DNA from: an uncultured Parolsenella sp.
GTDB lineage: Bacteria > Actinomycetota > Coriobacteriia > Coriobacteriales > Atopobiaceae
NCBI GenBank assembly: GCA_934668375.1
Contig: CAKUNF010000001.1
Location: forward strand, 1-64,000
Length of the DNA stretch: 64,000 bases
Direction: 5' to 3'
Below, piece by piece: positions 1 to 9,331 of this stretch. The notes below the pieces were generated by a model. It had not been told where the DNA came from. It saw only the letters and a program-made list of their open reading frames with translations, and ran no database searches. A program made the position numbers and the translations under genes. Position 1 is the first letter of the stretch. Every line of letters begins with the position of its first letter.

Positions 1-1091
1 TGGCCGCCCCGTCCGGCCGCGGCCCCCTGGGCGGCACCCGTCGAGCGGGCCGAGACGCTCAGGCCGCCCGCCCTGGCAGGTCCGGTGCCCCGCGCACCGA
101 CTCCGCCCGCGGCGGGTCCTCCTCGACCGTGGCGCGCCGGGCCGTCATCGTGGCGGCGGTGGTCGCGGCACTCGCCGCCGTGGGCCTCGTGGCCCTGCTC
201 GTGCTCTCGCACATGCCGGTCTTCGTCATCTCGGGCATCGACGCCACGGCCTCCGAGCACGTGAGTGCCGAGACGATCGCCAAGCTCGCCGCCGTGGACG
301 AGGGCACCACGCTGCTGTCCGTGGACGTCTCGCAGATCCAGCAGAACGTTCGCAAGAACCCCTGGGTCAAGAACGTCAACGTCACGCGCGAGTTCCCCGA
401 CACGCTCGGCGTGAGCGTCGAGGAGCGCACGGTGTCTGCCATCGTGGTCATGGGCTCGGGCGCGAGCGTGTGGGCGCTCGGCGACGATGGCGTCTGGATC
501 GAGCCCGTTCAGCTCGACACCTCCGCCACGGACGACGCCACCTCCGCGGCGCTTGCCAAGGCCAGCGAACTGGGATGCCTGCTCATCGCCAACGCGCCGT
601 CCACGGTCGACCCCGCGCAGGGCGCCGCCGCCACCGACGAGGTGATCCTCGACGTGCTCGAGTACCAGCGCGAGCTGCCGGAGTCCGTCACCTCGCAGGC
701 GCAGGTCTACTACGCGGCGAGCGCGGGCAGCATCTCGGTGGTGCTCCAGAGCGGTCTCGAGGTCTCCCTGGGATCTGCCACGGACATCTCGGCCAAGGCC
801 ACGGCCCTGCAGACCGTGCTCGACGCCTACGGCGACAAGCTCACCTACGTGAACGTCCGCGTGCCGAGCAAGCCGTCGTACCGCAAGGTGGCTGACGGCA
901 CCTCGCTCAAGGGCGCCGCGCAGGTCGTCGCGGACAACGCGGCTGCCGCGGCAACGACGTCCGCGGCCACGACCGGTGACGCCTCGGGCGCGGACTCGTC
1001 CGACGAGGACGGCTCCTCCGGCGACGACGAGGACTCGGACGAGGGGCAGGGCTCCTCGGCTGGCGATACATCGTCCGATGAGGGGGAGTAA
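1..1091 (+). CDS. ftsQ: Cell division protein FtsQ (5' partial)
   Basis: FtsQ/DivIB is a single-pass divisome protein that links early and late division proteins. A GTG at 129 is followed at once by a hydrophobic segment (about residues 3-28 from that GTG), then a POTRA-type domain beginning FVISGIDATA and the typical stretch NPWVKNVNVTREFPDTLGV. The frame is open without a stop from base 3 to 129, and no ribosome binding site precedes the GTG. The true start is therefore probably upstream of the window, giving a basic, proline- and glycine-rich cytoplasmic tail as is common in Actinobacteria. The last 40 residues are an extracytoplasmic tail of almost only Ser, Asp, Glu and Gly. It lies 5' of ftsZ, the usual dcw order. 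Confidence 0.88.
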   Translation, partial: AAPSGRGPLGGTRRAGRDAQAARPGRSGAPRTDSARGGSSSTVARRAVIVAAVVAALAAVGLVALLVLSHMPVFVISGIDATASEHVSAETIAKLAAVDEGTTLLSVDVSQIQQNVRKNPWVKNVNVTREFPDTLGVSVEERTVSAIVVMGSGASVWALGDDGVWIEPVQLDTSATDDATSAALAKASELGCLLIANAPSTVDPAQGAAATDEVILDVLEYQRELPESVTSQAQVYYAASAGSISVVLQSGLEVSLGSATDISAKATALQTVLDAYGDKLTYVNVRVPSKPSYRKVADGTSLKGAAQVVADNAAAAATTSAATTGDASGADSSDEDGSSGDDEDSDEGQGSSAGDTSSDEGE

Positions 1092-1292
1092 TCTGCAGTT
1101 CGCGTGAAACTCCGCATGTTTTTTATTGACGAGCCGGCGGGGCATGTGCAACCATGTGCCGCTTTGGTTCTGACGTAGAGCTAAACCTGAGCTTGAGAGT
1201 TTGAGACTATGGCTAAACACAGCACGACACAAAAGGGCACCGCAAGCACCGGCGCCGCCCGCGCACGCAAGACCCGCACGCAAGGAGGACCC

Positions 1293-2399
1293 ATGAGCAC
1301 GAACGATACCCTCAGCAACTACCTGGCCGTCATCAAGGTCGTGGGCGTTGGCGGCGGCGGCACGAACGCCGTGAACCGCATGATCGAGGAGGGCATCCGC
1401 GGCGTCGAGTTCGTCGCCATCAACACGGACGCCCAGGCGCTCGCCATGTCCGACGCAGACGTGAAGGTCCACATCGGCACCGACGTCACCAAGGGTCTCG
1501 GCGCGGGCGCTAACCCCGAGGTGGGCGCCGAGTCTGCCGAGGAGAGCCGCGACGAGATCAAGGCCGCCCTTGCCGGCGCCGACATGGTCTTCATCACGGC
1601 CGGCGAGGGTGGTGGCACCGGCACCGGCGCCGCCCCGATCGTTGCCGACATCGCCAAGAACGACGTGGGCGCCCTCACGATCGCCGTCGTGACCAAGCCC
1701 TTCACCTTCGAGGGCCGCAAGCGCACCCAGAGCGCCCTGTCCGGCGTCGAGAACCTCTCGGCCAACGTCGACACGCTCATCGTCATCCCCAACGACCGCC
1801 TGCTCGACATCGCCGAGAAGAAGACGACGATGCTCGAGGCCTTCCGCATGGCCGACGACGTGCTGTGCCAGGGCACGCAGGGCATCACGGACCTCATCAC
1901 CGTCCCGGGCCTCATCAACCTCGACTTCGCCGACGTCTGCACGATCATGCGCGGCTCCGGCACGGCCATGATGGGCATCGGCGTCGCCTCCGGTGACAAC
2001 CGCGCCACCGACGCCGCCCAGGAGGCCATCTCGAGCCGCCTGCTCGAGAGCTCCGTCGACGGCGCCACGCGCGTCCTGCTCTCCATCGCCGGCAACAAGG
2101 ACCTCGGCATCACCGAGATCTCCGACGCCGCCGACCTCGTTGCCTCCAACGTCGACCCCGAGGCCAACATCATCTTCGGCACGACCGTCGACGAGAGCCT
2201 CGGCGATCAGGTGCGCATCACCGTCATCGCCACGGGCTTCCAGGAGGCCAACTCCCAGCCGTCTCTGCTCGGTGACTTCCGCGCCCCGGCCGCTCAGGAG
2301 AGCGCCCCGGCCGCGGCCCCCGCTCCCAAGCCGTCCGTGAGCGCCACGGGCAGCAAGGAGTTCGACATTCCCGACTTCCTGAAGCGCGGCCGCCTGTAA
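1293..2399 (+). CDS. ftsZ: Cell division GTPase FtsZ
   Basis: Tubulin-like GTPase that forms the Z ring. The glycine-rich nucleotide loop [10 protein letters not shown], the N-terminal [13 protein letters not shown] and the T7-loop region are all present. The C-terminal tail ends in [13 protein letters not shown], the conserved peptide bound by SepF or FtsA. The start at 1293 is chosen because AAGGAGG (1282-1288) lies just upstream and [20 protein letters not shown] fits the family. An in-frame ATG at 1209 would add 28 basic residues but has no ribosome binding site. The length, 368 residues, is normal. Its stop codon overlaps the start of the next gene (TAATG), so the two are probably translationally coupled. 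Confidence 0.97.
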   Translation: MSTNDTLSNYLAVIKVVGVGGGGTNAVNRMIEEGIRGVEFVAINTDAQALAMSDADVKVHIGTDVTKGLGAGANPEVGAESAEESRDEIKAALAGADMVFITAGEGGGTGTGAAPIVADIAKNDVGALTIAVVTKPFTFEGRKRTQSALSGVENLSANVDTLIVIPNDRLLDIAEKKTTMLEAFRMADDVLCQGTQGITDLITVPGLINLDFADVCTIMRGSGTAMMGIGVASGDNRATDAAQEAISSRLLESSVDGATRVLLSIAGNKDLGITEISDAADLVASNVDPEANIIFGTTVDESLGDQVRITVIATGFQEANSQPSLLGDFRAPAAQESAPAAAPAPKPSVSATGSKEFDIPDFLKRGRL

Positions 2400-3202
2400 T
2401 GGAGGCTCCCTCGCTCAGCAGATACGTTGAGAGCGGCGTGACCCTGCTCGGCGACACACGTCGCCCGAACGGGGTCACGTTCGCGTTTACCGAGCGCACG
2501 GGTGGTGTCTCCAAGCCTCCCTACGCGAGCCTCAACCTTGGCTCGCGCTGTGGCGACGACCCCGCATGCGTGGCCGAGAACCGCGCGCGGGCCCTTGCCG
2601 CCCTTGGCGCCTCCGCGATCGCGGACAGGCTCGTGGAGCCGCGCCAGGTGCATGGGGACGCCGTCGTGGTCATCGACTCGGCCGAGCCCGACGCGCTCGC
2701 GGCCGCCCGCGCGCTCGCGCAGGCCGGCGCGGACGCCATCGTGTGCACGGTGCCCGGCGTGCCGGTGCTGCTGTGCTTCGCGGACTGCGTGCCCATCGTT
2801 CTCACGGCGCCCGGCGGCTTTGCCGTGGTCCACTCGGGATGGCGGGGCACGCTCGCGCGCATAGGCGCCAAGGCGCTCGCGGTCCTCTGCGAGCAGGCGG
2901 GCTGTGCGCCCGAGCAGGTCACGGCCTACGTGGGACCGCACGTCTCGGGCACGGACTACGAGGTGTCTCCCGAGCTTCTCGCAACGTTCGAGGGCGAGTT
3001 TGGTACGATGGTGCATGCTGCCGAAACGGAGTCGAAACTTGACCTGTCGGCAGCCATCAGGTGCGCGCTCGAGCAGGCGGGGGCTGACCCTGCCCGCATC
3101 GTCGACACGTGCCCCTCGACGGTCTCCAACACGGACCGTTTCTACTCCTATCGAGCCGAAGGAGGCCTATGCGGTCGTCACGCTGCCATCGCCTACCTCT
3201 AG
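2399..3202 (+). CDS. YlmD/PgeF-type purine nucleoside phosphorylase (laccase-domain protein)
   Basis: This 267-residue protein belongs to the YfiH/YlmD family (formerly called laccase domain or polyphenol oxidase). Characterised members are zinc-dependent enzymes acting on purine nucleosides. The His-Cys-His metal and active-site set is visible in QVHGDAV, FADCVPIVL and HSGWRGTLARIG, followed by the family motif YVGPHVSG. Its ATG overlaps the ftsZ stop, and ylmD directly after ftsZ is a classic Gram-positive arrangement. Unusually, its last 34 bases overlap the start of pstS, so the phosphate operon is fused into the division cluster here. Confidence 0.9.
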   Translation: MEAPSLSRYVESGVTLLGDTRRPNGVTFAFTERTGGVSKPPYASLNLGSRCGDDPACVAENRARALAALGASAIADRLVEPRQVHGDAVVVIDSAEPDALAAARALAQAGADAIVCTVPGVPVLLCFADCVPIVLTAPGGFAVVHSGWRGTLARIGAKALAVLCEQAGCAPEQVTAYVGPHVSGTDYEVSPELLATFEGEFGTMVHAAETESKLDLSAAIRCALEQAGADPARIVDTCPSTVSNTDRFYSYRAEGGLCGRHAAIAYL

Positions 3203-4044
3203 TGGGCTGCATGCTGGCGCTTGCCTGCTCCCTGGTCTTGTCCGCCTGCTCGGGCTCGGGGTCTTCCCAGACCCTGACCGTCGCGGGCTCCACCACGGTC
3301 CTTCCCATCGCGGAGATGGCCGCGGAGGGCTATGAGCAGCAGACCGGCACCAAGGTGCTCGTCTCGGGCCTGGGGTCGTCTGCGGGCATCGAGGCCGTCT
3401 CGAACGGCACGGCAGACATCGCCACGTCGAGCCGCCAGCTCACGGAGGAGGAGTCGAGCCACGAGCTCGTCGCCACCGTCATCGCCCACGACGGCATCGC
3501 GGTCATCGTGAACCCGGACAACCCCGTCGACGGCCTCACGACCCAGCAGCTGCGCGACATCTACGCCGGCAAGATCACGAACTGGAGCGAGGTCGGCGGA
3601 CCCGACCTGGCCATCCAGGTCGTGAACCGCGACGAGGCCTCGGGCACGCGCGAGGCCTTCCGCACCATCGTCATGGGCGAGACGTCCTTCGACCGCTCGG
3701 CGGCCGTTCTTCCCGGCACCGGCCAGGTCCGCGACGTCGTGAGCCGCACGCCCGGGGCCATCGGCTACATCTCCATCGGCTTCGTGGACTCCGACTACGC
3801 CACGACGACCGTCCGCGCGCTGCCCATCGACGGCGTGGACGCCACGGAGGAGAACGTGGAGAGCGGGGCCTACCCCATCTCGCGTGACCTGTACTTCTTC
3901 ACCAACGGAGACCCCCAGGGCGAGGCGTACGGCTACATCTCCTACGTCCTGTCCGACGCCATGGACCAGACGATTCGCGACGCCGGCTACATTCCCGCCC
4001 ACAAGTCCTCCTCGGACAACGCAGAGGGGAGTGATGCGCGATGA
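3169..4044 (+). CDS. pstS: Phosphate ABC transporter substrate-binding lipoprotein PstS
   Basis: Periplasmic-type phosphate-binding protein anchored as a lipoprotein. It has a signal peptide with lipobox LVLSAC near residues 20-27, then LTVAGSTTVLPIAEMAAEGY, the phosphate-binding start of the PstS fold. TADIATSSRQL and NRDEASGTREAFRTIVM are further family signatures. The start at 3169 is chosen because AAGGAGG (3159-3165) precedes it and the signal peptide follows directly. The gene begins inside the 3' end of the YlmD gene, and its TGA overlaps the ATG of the permease (ATGA). The mature protein is about 265 residues, within the usual range. Confidence 0.95.
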   Translation: MRSSRCHRLPLVGCMLALACSLVLSACSGSGSSQTLTVAGSTTVLPIAEMAAEGYEQQTGTKVLVSGLGSSAGIEAVSNGTADIATSSRQLTEEESSHELVATVIAHDGIAVIVNPDNPVDGLTTQQLRDIYAGKITNWSEVGGPDLAIQVVNRDEASGTREAFRTIVMGETSFDRSAAVLPGTGQVRDVVSRTPGAIGYISIGFVDSDYATTTVRALPIDGVDATEENVESGAYPISRDLYFFTNGDPQGEAYGYISYVLSDAMDQTIRDAGYIPAHKSSSDNAEGSDAR

Positions 4045-5999
4045 GCGACAATGCGCAGCAGGCTGCCGCCCCGTCTGACCTCAAGCAGGTCACGCGCGCG
4101 ACGCGCCTCAAGGAGCTCGCGCTCAAGAACCTCTTCCTCACGTGCGCGTGTGTGGCCGTCCTCGCGGTCATCCTCATCTTCGTGTTCACGTTCTGGAAGG
4201 CCATCCCCGTCATCACCGACATCGGCCTCGGCGAGTTCTTCGGCCTCACGTGGGCGCCCACGGAGGGTCACTACGGCATCCTCGCGCTTCTCGCCGGCTC
4301 GGGCATCGTCACGGTGGGCTCGCTGGCCATCGGCGTGCCTCTGGCCGTGGGCTGCGCCGTCTTCCTCACCGAGATCGCCGGCAAGCGCCTCGCCGGCATC
4401 GTGAGCACCGCCGTCGACCTGCTGGCCGGCGTGCCGTCCGTGGTCTACGGCTTCTTCGGCCTCGTCATCCTGCGGCCGCTCGTGGCGCAGCTCACCGGCG
4501 GTCTGGGCTTCGGCGCCCTCACCGTGTGGCTCGTGCTCGCCATCATGATCGTGCCCACGATCACCACGCTCACGATGGACGCGCTTCGCTCCATCCCCAT
4601 GGGCATCCGCGAGGCGAGCTTTGCCATGGGAGCCACGCGCTGGCAGACCATCTACAAGGTCGTCCTGCCTGCCGCCAAGATGGGCATCGTGAACGCCGTC
4701 GTGCTCGGCATGGGCCGCGCCATCGGCGAGACCATGGCCGTCCTCATGGTGGTGGGCAACGCCCCGGTCATCCCCGGCGGCATCGCCAGCCCGCTCTCCA
4801 CGCTCACGAGCCAGATCGCGCTCGACATGGGCTACTCCTCCGGCCTTCACCGCAGCGCCCTGTTCGGCATGGGCGTCGTGCTGTTCGTCATCTCCGCCTC
4901 GCTCGTGGGTATCGTGCGCGCCGTGTCGAGCGCCCGCGAGTCGGGCCGCGGCCACTCGCGCCGCCGCCGCGCCAAGGCCGCGGACCGCGCCGTCGTTGCC
5001 GGCGGCGTCAACTTCGACCACGCCGAGGCACCCGCAGACCACGCGCCCGCCCAGACGCTCACCGCGGACGACGTGACGCCCGTGACCGGTGCCGTCACCG
5101 AGGTCCGCGAGGGCTCCCGCGCCCGCATCAAGCGCCTGCTTGCCCAGGGTGCCAAGGGCGGCGGCAACAAGAACCGCACGAACGACATCATGCTTGGCGT
5201 GTTCCGCGCCGCCGGCGTCGTCACGGCTGCCATGCTCGCCATCATCATCGCGTTCGTCGCCGTCAACGGCCTGCCCGTCATGTCGCTCGACTTCATCTTC
5301 GGCTGGCCCGAGGGCGTCAACGCCGAGGGCGGCATCTTCCCCACGATCGTCTCGACGCTCTACGTCACGGCCCTCGCGATGCTCATCTGCACGCCCATCG
5401 CCGTGCTCGCGGCCGTCTACCTTGCCGAGTACGCCAAGCAGGGCCGTCTCGTCACGTTCATCCGCTACGCGGCGGACACGCTCTCCTCCGTGCCGTCCAT
5501 CGTCATGGGCCTGTTCGGCTACGCCATGTTCGTGGAGGCCATGGGCCTTGGACTGTCGATGCTCTCGGCGGCGCTGGCGCTGGCCCTCATGATGCTGCCC
5601 ATCGTCATGCGCACCACCGAGGAGGCCATACGCGCGGTGCCGCGCTACATCCGCTGGGGCGCCTACGGCCTTGGCGCTACCAAGTGGCAGGTCGTCTCCA
5701 AGATTGTGCTCCCGAGCGCCTTCCCGCGCATCGCCACGGGCATCGTCCTTGCCATCGGACGCGCCATCGGCGAGACGGCCGTCGTGCTGTACACGATGGG
5801 CCAGGCCATCAACCTGCCGCTCACGCCGCTCGACTCCGGCCGTCCCATGACGATTCATCTCTACCAGCTCGCCAACGAGGGCATCAACATGCAGGCCGCC
5901 TATGGCACGGCGCTGCTGCTCATGGTGATGATCCTCGCGTTCAACCTGTTCGCACGCTACATCTCGCGCAGGTCCGCATCGAAGTCGAAGGGAAACTAG
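4041..5999 (+). CDS. Fused phosphate ABC permease PstC-PstA
   Basis: A single 652-residue frame encodes both membrane subunits of the Pst phosphate importer, which are normally two separate proteins of about 300 residues. Residues 1-295 match PstC, with the ATPase-contact loop [20 protein letters not shown] around 188-207. Residues 378-652 match PstA, with the equivalent loop [20 protein letters not shown] around 538-557. Between them is a charged, low-complexity linker of about 80 residues (rich in Arg, Ala, Asp) predicted to be cytoplasmic. No stop codon and no ribosome binding site lies at the junction, so this is a real fusion in the given sequence. It sits between pstS and pstB, with overlap to pstS. 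Confidence 0.95.
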   Translation: MSDNAQQAAAPSDLKQVTRATRLKELALKNLFLTCACVAVLAVILIFVFTFWKAIPVITDIGLGEFFGLTWAPTEGHYGILALLAGSGIVTVGSLAIGVPLAVGCAVFLTEIAGKRLAGIVSTAVDLLAGVPSVVYGFFGLVILRPLVAQLTGGLGFGALTVWLVLAIMIVPTITTLTMDALRSIPMGIREASFAMGATRWQTIYKVVLPAAKMGIVNAVVLGMGRAIGETMAVLMVVGNAPVIPGGIASPLSTLTSQIALDMGYSSGLHRSALFGMGVVLFVISASLVGIVRAVSSARESGRGHSRRRRAKAADRAVVAGGVNFDHAEAPADHAPAQTLTADDVTPVTGAVTEVREGSRARIKRLLAQGAKGGGNKNRTNDIMLGVFRAAGVVTAAMLAIIIAFVAVNGLPVMSLDFIFGWPEGVNAEGGIFPTIVSTLYVTALAMLICTPIAVLAAVYLAEYAKQGRLVTFIRYAADTLSSVPSIVMGLFGYAMFVEAMGLGLSMLSAALALALMMLPIVMRTTEEAIRAVPRYIRWGAYGLGATKWQVVSKIVLPSAFPRIATGIVLAIGRAIGETAVVLYTMGQAINLPLTPLDSGRPMTIHLYQLANEGINMQAAYGTALLLMVMILAFNLFARYISRRSASKSKGN

Positions 6000-6001
6000 C
6001 C

Positions 6002-6805
6002 ATGACCGTCTATCGTCACGCGCCCGAGAACGGCGGCACGGGCATCCACGTCGAGAACTTCGACTTCTGGTACGGGGACTTCCACGCGCTGTCCGGCGTC
6101 ACCATGGACGTGGCCCCCAACAAGATCACCGCGTTCATCGGCCCGTCCGGCTGCGGCAAGTCTACCTTCCTGCGCTGCATGAACCGCATGAACGACCTCA
6201 TCGAGGGCACGCACACCTCCGGCCTCATGGCCTTCGACGGCAACGACATCTACGCCGAGGGCGTCGACCCCGTCGACCTGCGTCGCCGCGTGGGCATGAT
6301 CTTCCAGCAGCCCAACCCGTTCCCCAAGTCCATCTACGAGAACGTCGCCTTTGGCCCGCGCCTTCTTGGCGTCAACAGCAAGAGCGAGCTTGACGGCATC
6401 GTCGAGGAGTCCCTCAAGCGTTCCAACCTCTGGAAGGAGGTCGCCGACCAGCTCGACAAGAACGGCCTGGCGCTCTCCGGTGGCCAGCAGCAGCGCCTGT
6501 GCATCGCGCGCACCCTGGCCGTGCAGCCAGACGTCCTGCTCATGGACGAGCCGTGCTCGGCCATCGACCCCACGAGCGTCCAGCGCGTCGAGGACCTCAT
6601 GGCCGAGCTCTCGAGCGAGATGACGATCATTATCGTGACCCACTCCATGCAGCAGGCCGCCCGCGTCTCCGACTACATGGCCTTCTTCCTGCAGGAGCAC
6701 GCCGGCGAGCCGGCGGGCCTGGTGGAGTACGGCGATACGAACGAGATCTTCAACTCCCCGAGCGACCAGCGCACCGAGGATTACATCACCGGCCGCTTCG
6801 GCTGA
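6002..6805 (+). CDS. pstB: Phosphate ABC transporter ATPase PstB
   Basis: ATPase subunit that powers phosphate import through the fused permease just upstream. Visible motifs are Walker [10 protein letters not shown], the ABC signature LSGGQQQRL and Walker [13 protein letters not shown]. PstB-specific features are [12 protein letters not shown] and [20 protein letters not shown]. The length of 267 residues is normal for PstB. It starts two bases after the permease stop and has only a weak ribosome binding site (GAAGGGAAA), so it is likely translated by coupling. It is followed by a short palindromic repeat and then phoU. Confidence 0.97.
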   Translation: MTVYRHAPENGGTGIHVENFDFWYGDFHALSGVTMDVAPNKITAFIGPSGCGKSTFLRCMNRMNDLIEGTHTSGLMAFDGNDIYAEGVDPVDLRRRVGMIFQQPNPFPKSIYENVAFGPRLLGVNSKSELDGIVEESLKRSNLWKEVADQLDKNGLALSGGQQQRLCIARTLAVQPDVLLMDEPCSAIDPTSVQRVEDLMAELSSEMTIIIVTHSMQQAARVSDYMAFFLQEHAGEPAGLVEYGDTNEIFNSPSDQRTEDYITGRFG

Positions 6806-6818
6806 TCCGCGACGTCCG

Positions 6819-6852
6819 GGGTGCCCAATGGTGTCAAAGACCTTTGGGCACC
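6819..6852. repeat. Palindromic intergenic repeat, family A
   Basis: Inverted repeat GGTGCCCAAtGG ... CCttTGGGCACC between pstB and phoU, with the core GTGTCAAAGA. Closely similar palindromes occur at 10449, 42559, 47874, 50731, 54229 and 61981. No T-run follows, so it is not a classical terminator. Confidence 0.75.
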
Positions 6853-6899
6853 GCGACGCTTCCATCGCCAACCGCGACCATCCGTCGAAGGAGTTAGCC

Positions 6900-7694
6900 A
6901 TGAGAGAGACATTCAACCGCCAGCTCACGGAGATGCGTCAGGAGCTCGTCTACATCTACGCCAACATCGACCTGGCGCTCCACGACGCCGTCGACGCCCT
7001 GTCCGATGGGGACAAGGAGAAGGCCAAGGCAGTCAAGGCCAAGACGCGCGAGATGGACGAGCACTGCGCCGCGCTCGAGCAGAAGGCGTTCATGCTCATC
7101 GCCACGCAGCAGCCCGTCGCGAGCGACCTGCGCCTCATCCAGTTCGTGATCTACGCCAACTTCAACCTGGCGCGCATGTCCAACCACGTGCGCAACATCG
7201 CCAAGACCGCCAAGCGCTGCGCGGGCCGCGCCGTCCCCGGCCAGCTCATCGACCTGCTCGCGAGCGAGGGGCACCTCGTCTACCGTGTGCTGTCCAGCTG
7301 CGTCACGGCCATCGTCGAGGACGACCTGCGCGCCGCCTCCTCGCTGCCTGTGCTCGACGAGCCAGTGGACGAGCTGTACAAGCAGTTCTTCCGCTCGCTC
7401 GCCACGCTCGGCCCCGATGACGACATGGACGCTGCGAGCCGCGTGATCATGGCCTCCCGCATGCTCGAGCGAATCTCCGACAACGCCGTGGAGATCGGCG
7501 AGAGGCTCGTCTTCCTGCTCACGGGCAAGCGCCGCAGCCTCGACGACCTGCGCGACCTCGATGACGACGACCTCCAGGAGATGTACGCCGCCCGCGGTGT
7601 GGGCCTCGTGGCAGACCGCGGCACCGACGAGCAGCTCGCCCATCAGATTCCCGAGCTCCAGCACGAGGGCGGCGACGCGAGCGATGGCCAGTAA
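6900..7694 (+). CDS. phoU: Phosphate signalling protein PhoU
   Basis: Three-helix-bundle protein that links Pst transporter activity to the PhoR-type sensor and represses phosphate uptake genes when phosphate is plentiful. Two PhoU repeats are visible, from RQLTEMRQELVYIYANIDLAL to about residue 110, and a second with ASRVIMASRMLERISDNAVEIGERLVFL. The start at 6900 is preceded by GAAGGAG. The 264-residue length is slightly above the common 215-235 because of an acidic C-terminal tail (residues 215 onward). Its last bases overlap the start of the YggS gene, so the pst operon runs straight on into the division cluster. Confidence 0.94.
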   Translation: MRETFNRQLTEMRQELVYIYANIDLALHDAVDALSDGDKEKAKAVKAKTREMDEHCAALEQKAFMLIATQQPVASDLRLIQFVIYANFNLARMSNHVRNIAKTAKRCAGRAVPGQLIDLLASEGHLVYRVLSSCVTAIVEDDLRAASSLPVLDEPVDELYKQFFRSLATLGPDDDMDAASRVIMASRMLERISDNAVEIGERLVFLLTGKRRSLDDLRDLDDDDLQEMYAARGVGLVADRGTDEQLAHQIPELQHEGGDASDGQ

Positions 7695-8433
7695 CGGGGA
7701 CACGGCCGCCCTTGAGGCGGACGAGGCATACGTCTCGTTCGTTTCCGCGCGTCGCGAGCAGATCCTCTCGCGCCTGTCCGACGCCTGCGCCCGCGCGGGC
7801 CGCGACTCCTCCGAGGTGACGCTTGCCGCCGTCTCCAAGACCGTGGGTCCGTCCGAGGCGCTCGCCGCCATGCGCGCGGGCTACGCCACGTTTGCCGAGA
7901 ACCGCCCCCAGGAGCTCGTCCGCAAGCTCGACGCCTTTGCCGCCGCTGGCATCGAGGCGCCGCGCTTCGACATGATCGGCAACCTGCAGAAGAACAAGAT
8001 CAACCAGGTGCTCGGGCGCGCGTCGCTCATCCAGTCCATCTCGAGCGAGGGGCTCGCTCAGGCCGTCTCCAAGCGCGCCGAGCGCGAGGGCCTCTGCGTG
8101 CCGGTGCTGCTCGAGTGCAACGTCTCCGGCGAGCAGTCCAAGGGCGGCTTTGCTCCCGACGAGGTGCGTGCCGCTGCCGACGTCCTGCTCGATCTGCCCG
8201 GCATCCGCATCGAGGGCGTCATGTCCATGGCTCCCGCCCATGATGCGGCCGCCGCGCGCAAGACGTTCTCGGACGCCCGCGAGCTTGCCGAGGAGCTGCG
8301 CGGCCGCATGGGCCTTGCGCTGCCCGTTCTTTCCTGCGGAATGAGCGATGATTTCGAAATCGCAGTCGAGGAAGGCTCCACCCTCGTTAGACTGGGACGC
8401 ATAGTGTTTTCTGCCGAATACGACCTTCCTTAG
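7684..8433 (+). CDS. YggS/YlmE family PLP-binding protein
   Basis: Single-domain alanine-racemase-fold protein that carries pyridoxal phosphate and takes part in vitamin B6 homeostasis; it is not a racemase. The PLP lysine is in LAAVSKTVGPSEAL. Further family motifs are FAENRPQEL, DMIGNLQKNKINQVL, LECNVSGEQSKGGF and CGMSDDFEIAVEEGSTLVRLG. The gene is 249 residues long. The start at 7684 overlaps the phoU stop by 11 bases. The position before sepF, proC and yggT matches the ylmE slot of the Gram-positive ylm cluster. Confidence 0.93.
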   Translation: MASNGDTAALEADEAYVSFVSARREQILSRLSDACARAGRDSSEVTLAAVSKTVGPSEALAAMRAGYATFAENRPQELVRKLDAFAAAGIEAPRFDMIGNLQKNKINQVLGRASLIQSISSEGLAQAVSKRAEREGLCVPVLLECNVSGEQSKGGFAPDEVRAAADVLLDLPGIRIEGVMSMAPAHDAAAARKTFSDARELAEELRGRMGLALPVLSCGMSDDFEIAVEEGSTLVRLGRIVFSAEYDLP

Positions 8434-8484
8434 GGTCGACAGGACGGGTGCCCCCGTGGCGCCCACCAAGACATGGGGACCATC

Positions 8485-9261
8485 ATGGGATTTCTCGACA
8501 ACCTCAAGGGCGCGGTCCAGGACAAGCTCCAGCCCCGCGACAATGACTATTACGACGACGGCTACGGCGACTACGACGAGCCCTACGACGACGGCTACTA
8601 CGACGACCGCCAGCCCCAGCGCGAGGAGTCGCGCGGCACGGGCCTGCTCGGCAACCCGTCCCGTCCGGATGCGGACAGCGTGAACGTCTACACCCGCTCG
8701 GGCCGTCACCTCTCCGGCGACGATCTGCCCTCCACGGCCACGGAGAGCTATGGCTCCGGTACCTACGGCGCGGACGGCACGTACGGCTCCTACAGCTCCG
8801 ACTCCGCCTACCGCGCGGCAGACGACGACTGGCGTGCCAGTGCTGACGCCCCGCGCGACTTCGAGCCCCAGCACGCCGAGGGCACCGAGGCCTACGTGCC
8901 GCCCATGACGCAGCCCGGCGTCTTTGGTGCCACGGGCAACACGCCGGCCGACAAGGGCCTCACGGCCGTCCCGCGCGTGACGAGCGGCAAGCTGCCGGCC
9001 TACGTGCTCAAGCCCACGAGCTACGACGACGTCCAGATGGTCGTCCGTCGCGTGCGCACGAACCAGCCCGTGGTGCTCTCGTTCAAGAACCTCAAGATCG
9101 AGGTTGCCAAGCGCATCCTCGACTTCAGCTTCGGCCTTGCCTGCGGCATCGACGGCGCGGTCGAGGAGCTCGGAGACCGCGTGTTCGTCGTGCTGCCTCA
9201 GGGCGTGGAGCTCGCCGAGGCCGACAAGCGCAAGCTGCGCGCCGACGGTCTCATCGACTAG
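8485..9261 (+). CDS. sepF: Cell division protein SepF
   Basis: SepF anchors FtsZ to the membrane and substitutes for FtsA in Actinobacteria and Firmicutes. The N-terminal MGFLDNLKGAVQDKL is the expected amphipathic membrane-binding helix, which favours the ATG at 8485 over the one at 8473. Residues about 20-150 are a low-complexity linker rich in Tyr, Asp, Gly and Ser. The conserved SepF domain occupies the last 100 residues (TSYDDVQMVVRRVRTNQPVV, GLACGIDGAVEELGDRVFVV). At 258 residues it is longer than B. subtilis SepF because of the linker. No ftsA was seen in the window, which fits SepF as the main FtsZ anchor. Confidence 0.94.
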   Translation: MGFLDNLKGAVQDKLQPRDNDYYDDGYGDYDEPYDDGYYDDRQPQREESRGTGLLGNPSRPDADSVNVYTRSGRHLSGDDLPSTATESYGSGTYGADGTYGSYSSDSAYRAADDDWRASADAPRDFEPQHAEGTEAYVPPMTQPGVFGATGNTPADKGLTAVPRVTSGKLPAYVLKPTSYDDVQMVVRRVRTNQPVVLSFKNLKIEVAKRILDFSFGLACGIDGAVEELGDRVFVVLPQGVELAEADKRKLRADGLID

Positions 9262-9331
9262 CGCTCCCAACCAACCATTCGCAACAACCTCGTGGCGGCC
9301 CCGTGCCGCCACGTTGTCTGAAGGGGGACAT

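Noticed and set aside
1209..1292. Earlier ATG for ftsZ at 1209
   Set aside because: No ribosome binding site, and the extra 28 residues are basic and unlike FtsZ N-termini; 1293 has AAGGAGG.
3987..5858. A 623-residue minus-strand frame opposite the pst genes
   Set aside because: It is antisense to well-conserved pstC-pstA coding DNA and is a product of high GC; its composition (His, Arg, Asp) is typical of shadow frames.
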